The notes beneath the pieces are model-generated. The model saw nothing but the letters and a program-made list of their open reading frames with translations. It had not been told where the DNA came from and ran no database searches. 64,000 nt of DNA from Rhynchopus sp. YZ270_cl-10 (Eukaryota > Euglenozoa > Diplonemea > Diplonemida > Diplonemidae): contig OZ037850.1 of the NCBI GenBank assembly GCA_964035575.1, positions 636,001 to 700,000 on the forward strand. The letters run 5' to 3'. Below, one piece after another: positions 43,476-53,613 of the stretch (position 1 is its first letter; the number at the start of each line of letters is the position of its first letter). Position numbers and translations under genes: made by a program.

Positions 43476-44256
43476 TCGGCGGGCTTGTGTGCCTTCGTAA
43501 TGTTCGTCCGTTGGACACTCGCCTTGCAATTTTCGCAAAGCAAAATTTGGTCAAAAATCGTCTTGCACTTGTGAAGGAATTGCTAAGGAAATGTGAAAAT
43601 ATGCGTGTTTTGGTACACAAAAGTGCGTTTTGGGTGGTTCTGAAGGGTCAAAACACCAAAATTTTGCGATTTTTTGCATTTTTGGTCACCCAAGGACCCA
43701 CTTTTTTGGGCGATTTTTTTTTTTTCCCTTTGCGAAAAAAAATCAAAAAAATCACGGCTTTTAGAACGCTAAGGAGAAATCGGTATTCGATTTTTGGGCA
43801 GAGAAGTGCGTTTTAGGTGCCCATAGATGGTCAAAACATCAAAATTTTGGCGTTTTTTGCATCTTTGGACACCCAAGGACCCACTATCAGGGGTGATTTT
43901 TTTTTGCCTGAGATTTGCCTTTGCCAAAATCAGAATTTTATTTTTGTGAAGGAATTTGCTAAGGAAAATGACAAATAGTAGACCCCTGTAGCAGTGCATA
44001 TGGTATAAACCCAGATCGTCAAAACATCAAAATTTTGCCTTTTTTTGAATTTCCCTGTGCACGAGGTCCCGATCCCAGGCCGAAAAAAAAAATTTTTTTT
44101 TTTTGGGTAGGCAAAAAGTAGTTGTCCAAAAAAAAATTTTTGGGTGTCTTTTGGGTGTCTTTTGGGTGCACCCAAAAAGACACCCAAAAGACACTCAAAA
44201 GACACCCAAAAGACACCCAAAAGACACCCAAATTTGTAGTCGCGTTGGTAGCCTTG
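43233..44256. mobile_element. Inverted copy of the left part of element G
   Basis: This is the reverse complement of about 22227-23480, apparently without differences over the stretch I compared (the 155-codon frame at 43349-43816 equals that at 22901-23368). It ends with the GGGTGTC words and the element end GCGTTGGTAGCCTTG at 44256. The expected other end and matching flank are absent, so it is truncated or rearranged against the 229-bp array. Confidence 0.75.
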
Positions 44257-44818
44257 TGTATAACTCAGTTTGAGCTGGGAGCCGTTAGAGACCCTGACAC
44301 CAGGGTGTCACGAGTACCCCTTTTATACACGTGTATCTTAAGGGTTCTGCAGGGTTCTACAGGCAAAACAGGCGTTTTGGCCAAAAACCCGGTTTTTCAG
44401 GCAGGTAACCGGGTTTGCGGCTTGGGAAACGTGCCAGCGAGCTGTGAGAACCATGCATGGGCCACACACGGCACGAGTTGCAGCAGCCCACCGTAGGTGG
44501 GCTGCGTTTGGTAACCACACGATACGGTTAACGCGTGTATCGCATATACATAGCGTTGTGTGTATCGTATACGAAGACCGTTGTGTGTAACGCACGTGTA
44601 GACCGTTCCTTTATCACAACCACACGAGCCAGCGAAGTGTCACAGCGGCGCAGGTGTGGCGTTAACGCGATGGGTTAAACCCGTAGCATGCTTTAGGTGC
44701 ACACGAACCGTGTATCGCTTATGCATAGCGTTGTGTGTATCGTATACGTACAGCGTCACGTGCAAACCATACACAGACCGGTTGACACACCAGCCAGCGA
44801 AGTGTTTTCAAGACCGTC
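44257..44818 (+). mobile_element. T-family element, partial (T2)
   Basis: It contains CAGGGTGTCACGAGTACCCC, AACAGGCGTTTTGGCC, AACGTGCCAGCGAGCTGTGA, the CAGCCCACCGTAGGTGGGCT hairpin and the end GTGTTTTCAAGACCGTCAAC at 44797-44816. The left palindrome expected for T is missing; the sequence starts abruptly after the element end at 44256. The end abuts the UIM-like coding fragment. Confidence 0.55.
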
Positions 44819-45156
44819 AACTCAAATTGCCCTTGATGAGCAATTGGCTCTCCAGTTGCAGAGAGAAGAGCAGCACAGAGTGCAAGAGCGCCCGCCCACA
44901 GAGCCTACGCGTGCTGGGAAGGCTGAAAGGTCGAGGGAACGGAACCCTGCGAAGAGGGCGTGGCAAGATGATGCAGAGAGCGGAGAGAAACGCTTCTGTT
45001 CCCATGACCCCAACAATGCGCAAGTCGCTCTTGCTATTTCTCGAAGCAAGAACGAGGACGCAGGGTCTCCGCCCAACACCAGCGGGTGGATAGTCGATTT
45101 GGGGCCCGCGGAGGATCTGGATCTGGCGAATCTGGAAGCAAGCAACTTACAGAGAG
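44819..45156 (+). pseudogene. Coding fragment with UIM-like helices
   Basis: In the frame ATTGCCCTTGATGAG the translation gives IALDEQLALQLQREEQHRVQ, an Arg/Pro-rich linker, then NNAQVALAISRSKNED and a C-terminal acidic part (AEDLDLANLEAS). The two helices resemble ubiquitin-interacting motifs (acidic residues, then L-A-L-Q-L or A-L-A-I-S). GC-rich coding composition contrasts with the AT-rich repeats around it. It starts at the edge of T2 and is cut by Q3. Origin is not determined; it could come from a host gene or from a mobile element carrying a deubiquitinase-type protein. Confidence 0.45.
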
Positions 45157-45160
45157 TTCC

Positions 45161-45983
45161 TTAACACTCAGTGTTAAGGTCTTTAAGGTTGCTGATCACC
45201 CCCCACCCACCCTCCCCGCGCGGGGTGGGTTTCGGCCATTTTTTTTCAGGTCTCTAAACGTCCAAAGAGGTCAAAAAAGTGGATTCTTGGGAAGATAGGA
45301 GGTTTTTTTTAGGGTTTGCAAATGAGAAAGACCTCCAAACCCTGACAGACCCTGAAACCAGGCTGTCGCGAGTACCCCTTTTTTACACGTGTTTCTTAAG
45401 GGTTCTACAGGGTTCTACAGGCAAAACAGGCGTTTTGGCCAAAAACCCGGTTTTTCAGGCAGGTAACCGGGTTTGAGGCTTGGGAAACGTGCCAGAGCGG
45501 TGTGAGAACCATGCGTGGGGGTTTGTAACCACTCGTTGCGTTGGTTGCGTTGCCTTCGCTACGTTGCGTACACATATCTACGTGCACACCGGTTACGTTG
45601 TGTTGCATGCGTTGCGTTCGTTGTGTAGAGATCGTTATATACAGAGTGCAACGAACAGAGCGGTTGCGTTGCGTTGGTTGTGTTCGGTTGGTTACGTTCG
45701 TTGCGTTCCGATCGTTACGTACACATCGGTTGCGTTGCGTTGCATGCGTTGCGTTCGGTACGTTGCGTTGCTTCCGTGTCTTTGGTTCGAGACGTTACGT
45801 ACCGAACGGTTGCGTTGCGTCGGTTGCATTCGTTCCGTTCACATCGTTCCGATCTGAACGGAACGATGTGAACGCAAGAAACGTATCGCATCGGTTGCGT
45901 TGGTTGGCTTGTGTGCGTTGCAAACCTTTCATACATCAACCACACCAGCCAGTGAGTGTTAAGGATTGCCAAAAAAAACTAAA
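45161..45983 (+). mobile_element. Q-family element, complete (Q3)
   Basis: It starts TTAACACTCAGTGTTAAGG and ends GAGTGTTAAGGATTGCC with an A-rich tail ending ACTAAA. TTCC lies on both sides (45157-45160 and 45984-45987), a likely target duplication. The interior has the same blocks as Q1/Q2, with a hairpin GTTCACATCGTTCCGATC / GAACGGAACGATGTGAAC near 45835-45873. It splits a coding stretch, which makes it a useful example of a complete insertion. Confidence 0.75.
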
Positions 45984-46443
45984 TTCCTCCCATTCCGCTG
46001 CAGAACGAACACGAGTACGAAACTGGTACTGCGGGACTCCAGTTTTTGCCAATGGTCGGCTACGAGACGGATTACGGAATCCTTGACGAAGGATTCCATC
46101 CGGAGGTTGTGACACAGTTCGCCTCGAGACCCGTCGCTACTGTGGGAGACGGGACATGTGCGCTGCATGCGTTACTGGGTAGGCACGTGTTGAACGGCCG
46201 CATTGTGTGCGCACCTGACGGTGTGACGGCGTCGCAACTGGACAAATGCAGTTGGATTCATGCAAAGCGCCATGCATTGTCAATACTTGAGATGCATAGG
46301 GAGTCGTTCGTGCTGTGTGCCAAACAGATGCAGACTGACGAAGTTGCCGACAAGCGCAAGGCCGTCACTACTTCCGCGAATGCCGAGTCGCACAATCTCG
46401 AGATGCAACGAGGGGCTGCCGTGTACGACCTCATCCAACAGCA
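45984..46443 (+). pseudogene. Coding fragment with OTU-like protease motif
   Basis: Open frame with GC-rich coding composition. It contains GYETDYGILDEGFHPEVV, then ATVGDGTCALHALLGRHVL, whose GDGTCALHAL resembles the catalytic-Cys loop of OTU-family and related papain-fold peptidases (D-G-x-C followed by H-A-L), then DGVTASQLDKCSWIHAKRHA and helices to HNLEMQRGAAVYDLIQQHKA. It ends where the element at 46444 begins. The expected catalytic His is not visible in this fragment. It lies directly after Q3 and the UIM-like fragment; a common origin is inferred from position and composition. The source, host or mobile, is open. Confidence 0.45.
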
Positions 46444-46734
46444 CAAGGCTCTAAGTCGACAGTGTCGGCCCCTGTCGGCCGACTGTCGGCCGACTGTCGA
46501 AAAGTCGAAAAAAAAATTTTTTTTTTTTTGGTGACCCTGCGTGAAATTTTTTTTTTTTTTTTTGTTAGGAAAAAAAAAAATTTTTTTTTTGTGATGTCGA
46601 AAAAAAAATTTTTGGGTCATATGGCCTTATAAGCAACAAAGGCGAACAAGACGACCATTTCCCCGAGACCCCCGCGACCCGGGTCGCGACCCCCATAAAA
46701 AAAAAAAAAAAATTTTTTTTTTTGGTCGTTGAAC
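46444..46734. mobile_element. 7-bp-TSD type element end, GTCGGCCGAC word
   Basis: CAAGGCTCTAAGTCGACAG is followed by repeats of GTCGGCC/GGCCGAC, then a core with TGGTGACCCTGCGTGAAATT, A/T blocks, GTCATATGGCC, CAACAAAGGCGAACAAGACG and CGCGACCCGGGTCGCG. The same core occurs at 53985-54190 behind a different end. No matching right end was found; the next foldback starts at 46735. Confidence 0.6.
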
Positions 46735-46800
46735 AGTTATTTATTCTACCCCCGGGGACTCACTTTATCTCCCCCGAGGGAGCCAATATTTCCCCGAGGG

Positions 46801-49188
46801 CAGTGCTACCAACGCGACAAGTCGCGCGCGACTCGCGACAAACCACCCGCGACAGCGCGACAAAATGAGTTGTCGCAAAAATCGAAAATTTTTTTTTTCC
46901 ATTTTGAGACACTTTTTTTTTTTTTTTTGTTAGGAAAAATCGCGTTTTTTCCGGGTACTTAGCAAAATTTTGGTCAAAAAATGATGGCTTTTGCTTACGT
47001 CGCTACTGTACCGTCTGCGATGGTTTTTTCTGGATTTTTTGTTGTGTCGACAATCACCTGCTAGTGCAGGATCTGTACTCAATGTCGCCCGAAGGCTATT
47101 GTACTTAAAAGATATAGACGGAGGTCGTCCTCAACTCTGGAAAGTCGCTTTTATTTATTGTTTATGCATTCTAGTGCTGTAATATACACAAAAGTTGCAT
47201 CATCAAAGTTTGGGGGATAGGGTGGGTTAAAGGGGTCACGTGAGAAAATAAAGTAGTTGGTTAGAAATTCAGTACATCATGTTTCAGTCCTAACTGCATA
47301 CATTGGTAGTATCAGAGGGGGACATCGTCAGTGCAAGACCCTCCGAGATGTAAAGAGTTTTAACCACTGTTGCTATTATCAAACAGTCTTTGCGCTCTAC
47401 TTGTCTTTTCAAAAACTAAAACCTAGACCTGTCAACACAAAAAAATTATGAACGACTTAGCTTCTGTGAGCTCGCAAGGGAGGTGTCGCTACGCACCTGT
47501 CCGAAGACTGCTGCCCTAGCTGTTGTTTACTCTTATAAACTTTTGTTTGTAGCGTCGTTGAGAAAGGCTTCTGTAATAGTCGCTTTGATACGTCTGCTTT
47601 GTTTTCTTTTTAAAACTGCTTTTGTTGTCATTGTTTGTAGCAAAAGGGAAGCTTTTCGGCTAAGCGTGTTAACCATCCAAGTCACAATCCCACCAAAAGG
47701 CCGCTGGTTTTCTTGAATGATTAGACCCTTAGCTCTCAAAAACACATCTCTTGTACAAAGGTAACGTTGTTTGTCTTTTGTTGAAAAATTTGAAAAATTT
47801 GCTGACATGTGCCACCTCCGCACTGTAAACCTCTCACGTTCACAGGAAAAGCATGTTAGCAAGAGGGTTGTTTGTTTTTGTTTGGCTTCTGTTGGTAGGC
47901 TTCTGTAGGGTAGCTTTGGTGCGTCTCTTTAGTTTTCTTTGTAAAACCGCTGTTGTTTACTCTTATAAACTTTTGTTTGTAGCGTCGTTTGAGAAAAAGG
48001 CTTCTGTAATAGTCGCTTTGATACGTCTGCTTTTGTTTTCTTTTTAAAACTGCTTTTGTTGTCATTGTTTGTAGCAAAAGGGGAGCTTTTCGGCTAAGCG
48101 TGTTAACCATCCAAGTCACAATCCCACCAAAAGGCCGCTGGTTTTCTTAGATGATTAGACCCTTAGCTCTCAAAAACCCATCTTTTGTTTGGCTTCTGTT
48201 GATAGGCTTCTGTAGGGTAGCTTTGGTGCGTCTCTTTAGTTTTCTTTGTAAAACCGCTGTTGTTTACTCTTATAAACTTTTGTTTGTAGCGTCGTTGAGA
48301 AAAAGGCTTCTGTAATAGTCGCTGAGATACGTCTGCTTTTGTTTTCTTTTTAAAACTGCTTTTGTTGTCATTGTTTGTAGCAAAAGGGGAGCTTTTCGGC
48401 TAAGCGTGTTAACCATCCAAGTCACAATCCCACCAAAAGGCCGCTGGTTTTCTTAGATGATTAGACCCTTAGCTCTCAAAAACCCATCTTTTGTACAAGG
48501 GGGGGCTGTTTGTTTACTCATTTTAAACTTGTTGGGTTTTTGTTGTGTCGACAATCACCTGCTAATGCAGGATCTGTACTCAATGTCGCCCGAAGGCTAT
48601 TGTACTTAAAAGATATAGACGGAGGTCGTCCTCAACTCTGGAAAGTCGCTTTTATTTGTTGTTTATGCATTCGAGTGCTGTAATATACACAAAAGTTGCA
48701 TCATCAAAGTTTGGGGGATAGGGTGGGTTAAAGGGGTCACGTGAGAAAATAAAGTAGTTGGTTAGAAATTCAGTACATCATGTTTCAGTCCTAACTGCAT
48801 ACATTGGTAGTATCAGAGGGGGACATCGTCAGTGCAAGACCCTCCGAGATGTAAAGAGTTTTAACCACTGTTGCTATTATCAAACAGTCTTTGCGCTCTA
48901 CTTGTCTTTTCAAAAACTAAAACCTAGACCTGTCAACACAAAAATTATGAACGACTTAGCTTCTGTGAGCTCGCAAGGGAGGTGTCGCCACGCACCTGTC
49001 CGAAGACTGCTGCCTTTTTTTTTTTGGATTTTTTTTTCCAAAATCGCCCACACCCAAAAAAAAAATTTTTTTTTTTTTTTGGTGAAAATTTTTGTGATGT
49101 CGAAAAAAAAAATTTTTTTTGGGCGCGACAGCGCGACAAGTGGCACTTTGTCGCGCGACTAGAATCTCTTGTCGCGTTGGTAGCACTG
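46801..49188. mobile_element. 7-bp-TSD element, GTCGCG word (A2), split by an LTR element
   Basis: CCGAGGG flanks both sides (46794-46800, 49189-49195) and both ends are CAGTGCTACCAACGCGAC. Without the inserted LTR element (47040-49014) it would be about 410 bp, like A1 and A3 (408 bp each). Confidence 0.92.
47040..49014. mobile_element. Non-autonomous LTR element, young
   Basis: Two direct repeats of about 474 bp (47041-47515 and 48542-49014) start GTTGTGTCGACAATCACC and end GTCCGAAGACTGCTGCC. They are nearly identical, so the insertion is recent. T runs flank both sides, compatible with a short target duplication. The 1-kb interior is made of about three tandem units near 240-310 bp (starts near 47520, 47951, 48260; CTGTTGTTTACTCTTATAAA). 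No gag or pol domain is seen, so it resembles a TRIM/LARD type that would need proteins from another element. Confidence 0.7.
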
Positions 49189-49265
49189 CCGAGGGCCCGT
49201 AGGGCCCGAGGGGAAATATTGGCTCCCGAGGGGAGATATGTGAGTCCCCGGGGGTAAATATGTAA

Positions 49266-50172
49266 TTTTATACCCCGTAGGGTATACTTTTGCCCTCCCG
49301 ATGGTCAAAAATGCAAAATTTTTCGTTTTTTGGCATTTTTGGGCCCATATAGGTACCTAGAAGTGGGTTTTTTTCACCTTAGGCCCAAAACCAGGGCGTT
49401 CGCCCCGGGGCGAAAAATATTTTTTTTCGTTAAAAAAATCTTTTCCTGAAAAAATGACATTTTATTTCGCCCCAGGGCTTCGCCCCACCGGGGCGAAACC
49501 CTGTATAAATAAATAAATAAATAAATAAAAAAAGGGGGAAAAAAAAAAAAAAAGAGAGAGAGAGATTTCTCCCCACCACCCTGTAGACCCCCCCGGAGGG
49601 GGGGTCGCAGAGGGGTGCATGTCCACTGTACTCAAAATCATCCGCAAACCCGCCTGCCGTGAGAGGAAGTTTCCCCAGCACTCCCGCTCGCTCCTCAATC
49701 CTGCAGTCTGCTGAAGGTGTACCGTACCCCCTGTTATAGAAGGTGTCACTGCTCGTGTCAACTCTACTTTCAACGGCAGAGAGTTGAAAATAATCAAAAT
49801 AAGGATGAAGTCTCATATGACAGATGCCTCTCTTGTACATCTGTTTGATTAAACAACACAAAGAGACCCTCAGTGAGGGGGGATTGATGAAATTCTCCAT
49901 CGTTTTGCTGGTTTTAGTATCAGGAAAGTTCAGCTGTAATATCACTTGTGCTGGGGAAGGGATCACGCGCAAATAGCAAATTTTTTTTGACCATTCAGTA
50001 CCAGGGATTCACCCCACGAACTAACTTCTCTCCGGCGGGAAAAATTTTTTTGACCTATTTTAAGCACTAGTAAAAAAACGAAAATTTCGGGGTTTTTGGC
50101 ATTTCGCCACGATCAGGAAAAAACGATGGCGATAGCGAACGCCCTGCCCAAAACTAAAAAAAAAAAAAAAAT
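49266..50172 (-). other. Mosaic stretch with an unidentified coding-like fragment
   Basis: On the minus strand about 49560-49970 an open frame gives VILQLNFPDTKTSKTMENFI, CLIKQMYKRGICHMRLHPYF and VDTSSDTFYNRGYGTPSADC, with mixed composition that could be coding; no family recognised. Around it are a hairpin of GGCGTTCGCCCCGGGGCGAA against TTCGCCCCACCGGGGCGAA (49397-49495), an (AAAT)n run and (GA)n run (49505-49565), and short repeats. Confidence 0.3.
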
Positions 50173-50288
50173 TCCACTTTATCTCCCTGAAGGTCACTTT
50201 ATCTCCCTGAAGGTCACTTTATCTCCCTGAAGGTCACTTTATCTCCCTGAAGGTCACTTTATCTCCCTGAAGCTCACTTTATCTCCCT
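50173..50288. repeat. Tandem repeat CACTTTATCTCCCTGAAGGT
   Basis: Five 20-bp units (last one variant) run into CCTAGGGAGATAAAG. Inverted units (CCTTCAGGGAGATAAAGTG) continue at 51975-52010 on the other side of C2. The stretch is a small foldback arm pair with C2 inserted at its tip. Confidence 0.85.
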
Positions 50289-50300
50289 AGGGAGATAAAG

Positions 50301-51969
50301 CAAGGCTACCAATCCGACTTAAACCGACTCAGTAGGGTCGGGTCGGCCGACCCAAACCTACCCAGCAAAATAGGTTAAAAAATAGATGTCAATTTTGAGA
50401 CACTTTTTTTCCAACTTTTTCCTTAGGGATTTTTCGGGTACTTAGCGAAATTTTGGTCATCAAAAGCTAGCCCCTTCCACGGTCGCTGTGGCCTCGGGAC
50501 GTTTACCCAGCAAATATGGGTCTAATTCCCAAGGCTACCAATCCGACTTAAACCGACTCAGTAGGGTCGGGTCGGCCGACCCAAACCTACCCAGCAAAAT
50601 AGGTTAAAAAATAGATGTCAATTTTGAGACACTTTTTTTCCAACTTTTTCCTTAGGGATTTTTCGGGTACTTAGCGAAATTTTGGTCATCAAAAGCTAGC
50701 CCCTTCCACGGTCGCTGTGGCCTCGTTCCGTTTAAGTCGCCGTTAGGGCGACTTAAGTCCCTTGGCCCCAGCGCCCTATGGGGCGCCTACTCGTCGGGCC
50801 GTTAGGGCCCTCCGGTGGCCAGGTTCTTCCTCTGGGCTGAGAGGCTGGAAGTTCCCCGTCAGACTGGAGCTGGTGGGCTTTATGAGGCACGCTCGTCCGG
50901 CTTGGGCTAGCTGGTCCGCCTTCGGCGAGACCCTCTGCGTTTGGGTGGGCTCGTGCATCTTCGTTATGTTCGTACGGGTTTGATACTCTGGTTGGAGTGT
51001 GACAGCACGTCATTTCTGGAGTACGTTGGTAACACACGAAGTCCAATGGTGATGATGGAAAGATAGATGACTGCATTGGTGAATTGCTGGAGTTCTGCAC
51101 AGGAAGCTAGCATGACGTAGAATCAGGGTGTGAACAAATGACCGTATTTTGGTTGAAAATTTGACTTAAAAATTTTTTTCATGATTTGCCCAATCGAAGG
51201 TTTTCATTGGATTTTTTGGGTCATTTTATGGGGTACCACGCCCGATTTTGGTCGAAAAAAAAAATTTTTTTTTGGTCAAAAATCGCCTTGTATTACCACT
51301 GTATTGGTGTAGGCTTGTACACAGAAGTGTGTTTTGTGTAACCACAGATGGTCAAAACACCCGATTTTTGCATTTTTTTGCGTTTTTTGGTGCCCAAAGA
51401 CCCACCTCAGTGGTCAAAATTTTCCCGAAAAAAAAAATTTTTTTTTGTGATTTTTTGATTTTTTGCTAAGGCGCTGGCCATACTGAACGTACAGTATACA
51501 CACAAAATGGCCGTGGAATAAATTCTAGATGGTCAAAACATCAAAATTTTGGTGTTTTTTGCATCTTTGGACACCCAAGGACCCACTATCAGGGGTGAAT
51601 TTTTTTTGCCTGAGATTTGCCTTTGCCAAAATCGAAAAAAAAAATTTTTGTGAAGGAATTTGCTAAGGAAAAGTCCAAATTGTGGGCCCCTGTAGCAGTG
51701 CATATGGTATAACCCCAGATCGTCAAAACATCAAAATTTTGCCTTTTTTTGCATTTTTCGGTGCCCCAGGACCCAATCTCAGGCCGGAAAAAAAAAAAAT
51801 TTTTTTTTTTTTTTGGCCCAAAAAGTAGTTGTCGAAAAAAAAATTTTTGGGTCTGAAACCGACCCAAACCGACCCAAAAACCGACCCAAACCGACCCAAA
51901 CCGACCCGCCACCCTACCCAAAACCATACCCAACCGGCCGGGTCGGTTCAAGTCGGATTGGTAGCCTTG
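50301..51969. mobile_element. 7-bp-TSD element, GGTCGG word (C2)
   Basis: CAAGGCTACCAATCCGACTT at both ends (inverted), GATAAAG on both sides (50294-50300, 51970-51976). It is an inverted relative of C1, sharing module R (50694-50950), the GTATTGGTGTAGGCTTGTAC unit and the (AACCGACCC)n arm, but has two 229-bp satellite units where C1 has five. The 73-115 codon frames over module R are the same in C1 and C2 and are not convincing genes. Confidence 0.9.
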
Positions 51970-52026
51970 GATAAAGTGGACCTTCAGGGAGATAAAGTGA
52001 CCTTCAGGGAGATAATGAGTATTTAT

Positions 52027-52143
52027 TGCATGGCCCCGAGGCCGAGTAAGGGCCCCGAGGCCCATAAAAAGTGCCGAGGCCCGTCAGGGCCGAGGCACTT
52101 TTTATGGGCCGAGGGGCCCTTACGAGGCCTCGGGGCCATGCAA
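52027..52143. repeat. Perfect foldback hairpin, GGCCCCGAGG word
   Basis: GCATGGCCCCGAGGC pairs with GCCTCGGGGCCATGC and GTGCCGAGGCCC/GGGCCGAGGCAC lies inside with a very short loop near 52084. The arm is about 55 bp. TGAGTATTTATT precedes it, the same end motif as on the class-2 foldbacks E and F. Confidence 0.85.
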
Positions 52144-52837
52144 AACTAGTTTTATGCACCGAGGAAGACTTTTTTTTGCTCAATTTTGGCTTTAATGGCC
52201 TCAAATCGTCAAAATAAGCCCTATAGGCGAAAAACAAATAAAGCCAGAATTTTCAACTTTTGAGCCTTTTTAAGGCATTTCCCCGCGTTTTTCTGCAAAA
52301 AAAGATCAAAAGAACTCAATTTGCCTTTGCGAAAAAAAAAATTTTTTTTTTTTTTGAATTTTTTTTTTTTTCGACAACTACTTTCTGGGGTACTGTCAGT
52401 ACGTAAGGTATGACCAAAATAGCCGTATTTTGGCTGAAAATTCGACTTGAAAATTTTTTTCATAATTTGCCCAATCTGAGGTTTTCATTGGATTCATCGG
52501 GCAATTTTATGCTTTTTATTTTATGAGGTACCACGCCTGATTTTGGGCAAAAAAAAAATTTTTTTTTTGGCCAAAAATCGCCTTGTATTACCACTGTATT
52601 GGTGTAGGCTTGTACACAGAAGTGTGTTTTGTGTAACCACAGATGGTCAAAACACCCGATTTTTGCGTTTTTTTGCATTTTTTGGTGCCCAAAAACCCAC
52701 CTCAGGGTCGAAATTTTCCCAAACGAAAGAAACGTATCGCATCGGTTGTGTTGGTTGGTTTGTGTGCGTTGCAAACCTTTCATACATCAACCACACCAGC
52801 CAGTGAGTGTTAAGGATTGCCAAAAAAAACTAAATCC
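52144..52837. repeat. Internal element fragments and the right end of a Q element
   Basis: Pieces shared with other elements follow one another: CAAATAAAGCCAGAATTTTC (52228), A/T blocks, CAATCTGAGGTTTTCATTGG, GTATTGGTGTAGGCTTGTAC and GGTCAAAACACCCGATTTTT. At 52730 the text jumps into the last 110 bases of a Q element (CCAGTGAGTGTTAAGGATTG). No gene. Confidence 0.5.
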
Positions 52838-53613
52838 TTAACACTCAGTGTTAAGGTCTTTAAGGTTGCTGATCACCCCACCCACCCACCCTCCCCGCGC
52901 GGGGTGGGTTTCGGCCATTTTTTTTCAGGTCTCTAAACCTCCAAAGAGGTCAAAAAAGTGGATTCTTGGGAAGATAGGAGGTTTTTAGGAGACTTTCTCT
53001 GAAGCAAAGACCTCCAAACCCTGACAGACCCTGACACCAGGGTGTCGCGAGTACCCCTTTTTTACACGTGTTTCTTAAGGGTTCTACAGGGTTCTACCGG
53101 CAAAACAGGCGTTTTGGCCAGAATCGCGGGTTTTCAGGCAGGTGACCGGGTTTCCGGTTGGGAAACGTGCCAGAGCGGTGTGAGAACCATGCGTGGGGGT
53201 TTGTAACCACTCGTTGCGTTGGTTGCGTTGCATGCGTTGCGTTCGTTGCGTACACATAGCTACGTACACACCGGTTACGTTGCGTTGCATGCGTTGCGTT
53301 CGTTACATACAGATCGCTACGTACACACCGGTTGCGGTGCGTTGCATGCGTTGCGTTAGTTGTATAGAGATCGTTACGTACAGAGCGCAACGTACAGAAC
53401 GGTTGCGTTGCGTTGGTTGTGTTCGGTTGGTTACGTTCGATGCGTTGCGTCGGTTGCATTCGTTCCGTTCACATCGTTCCGATCTGAACGGAACGATGTG
53501 AACGCAAGAAACGTATCGCATCGGTTGCGTTGGTTGGCTTCTGTGCGTTGCAAACCTTTCATACATCAACCACACCAGCCAGTGAGTGTTAAGGATTGCC
53601 AAAAAAAACTAAA
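52838..53613 (+). mobile_element. Q-family element (Q4)
   Basis: TTAACACTCAGTGTTAAGG at the left, GAGTGTTAAGGATTGCC and an A-rich tail at the right, with the same internal order as Q3. It lies head to tail behind the Q end at 52837. Confidence 0.7.

Larger units (their letters stand above)
46735..49265. mobile_element. Class-2 foldback element, CCCCGAGGG word, hosting A2
   Basis: Left arm AGTTATTTATTCTACCCC, GGGACTCACTTTATCTCCCC, GAGCCAATATTTCCCCGAGG faces the right arm CCGAGGGGAAATATTGGCTC, GGGGAGATATGTGAGTCCCC (49196-49250). A2 is inserted at the hairpin tip. The same left arm occurs at 59820-59883, where another element is inserted two bases from the equivalent position. Confidence 0.65.

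Noticed and set aside
46735-49265. Reading the two 474-bp direct repeats as a simple tandem duplication of a gene
   Set aside because: They enclose a distinct interior and together interrupt element A2 at one point, which fits an inserted LTR element better.
50762-50983. A 73-codon frame over module R (MAPAPYGAPTRR), also at 26417 and 61427
   Set aside because: Frames are open on both strands of a GC-rich hairpin region and the versions differ between copies without codon-like constraint.
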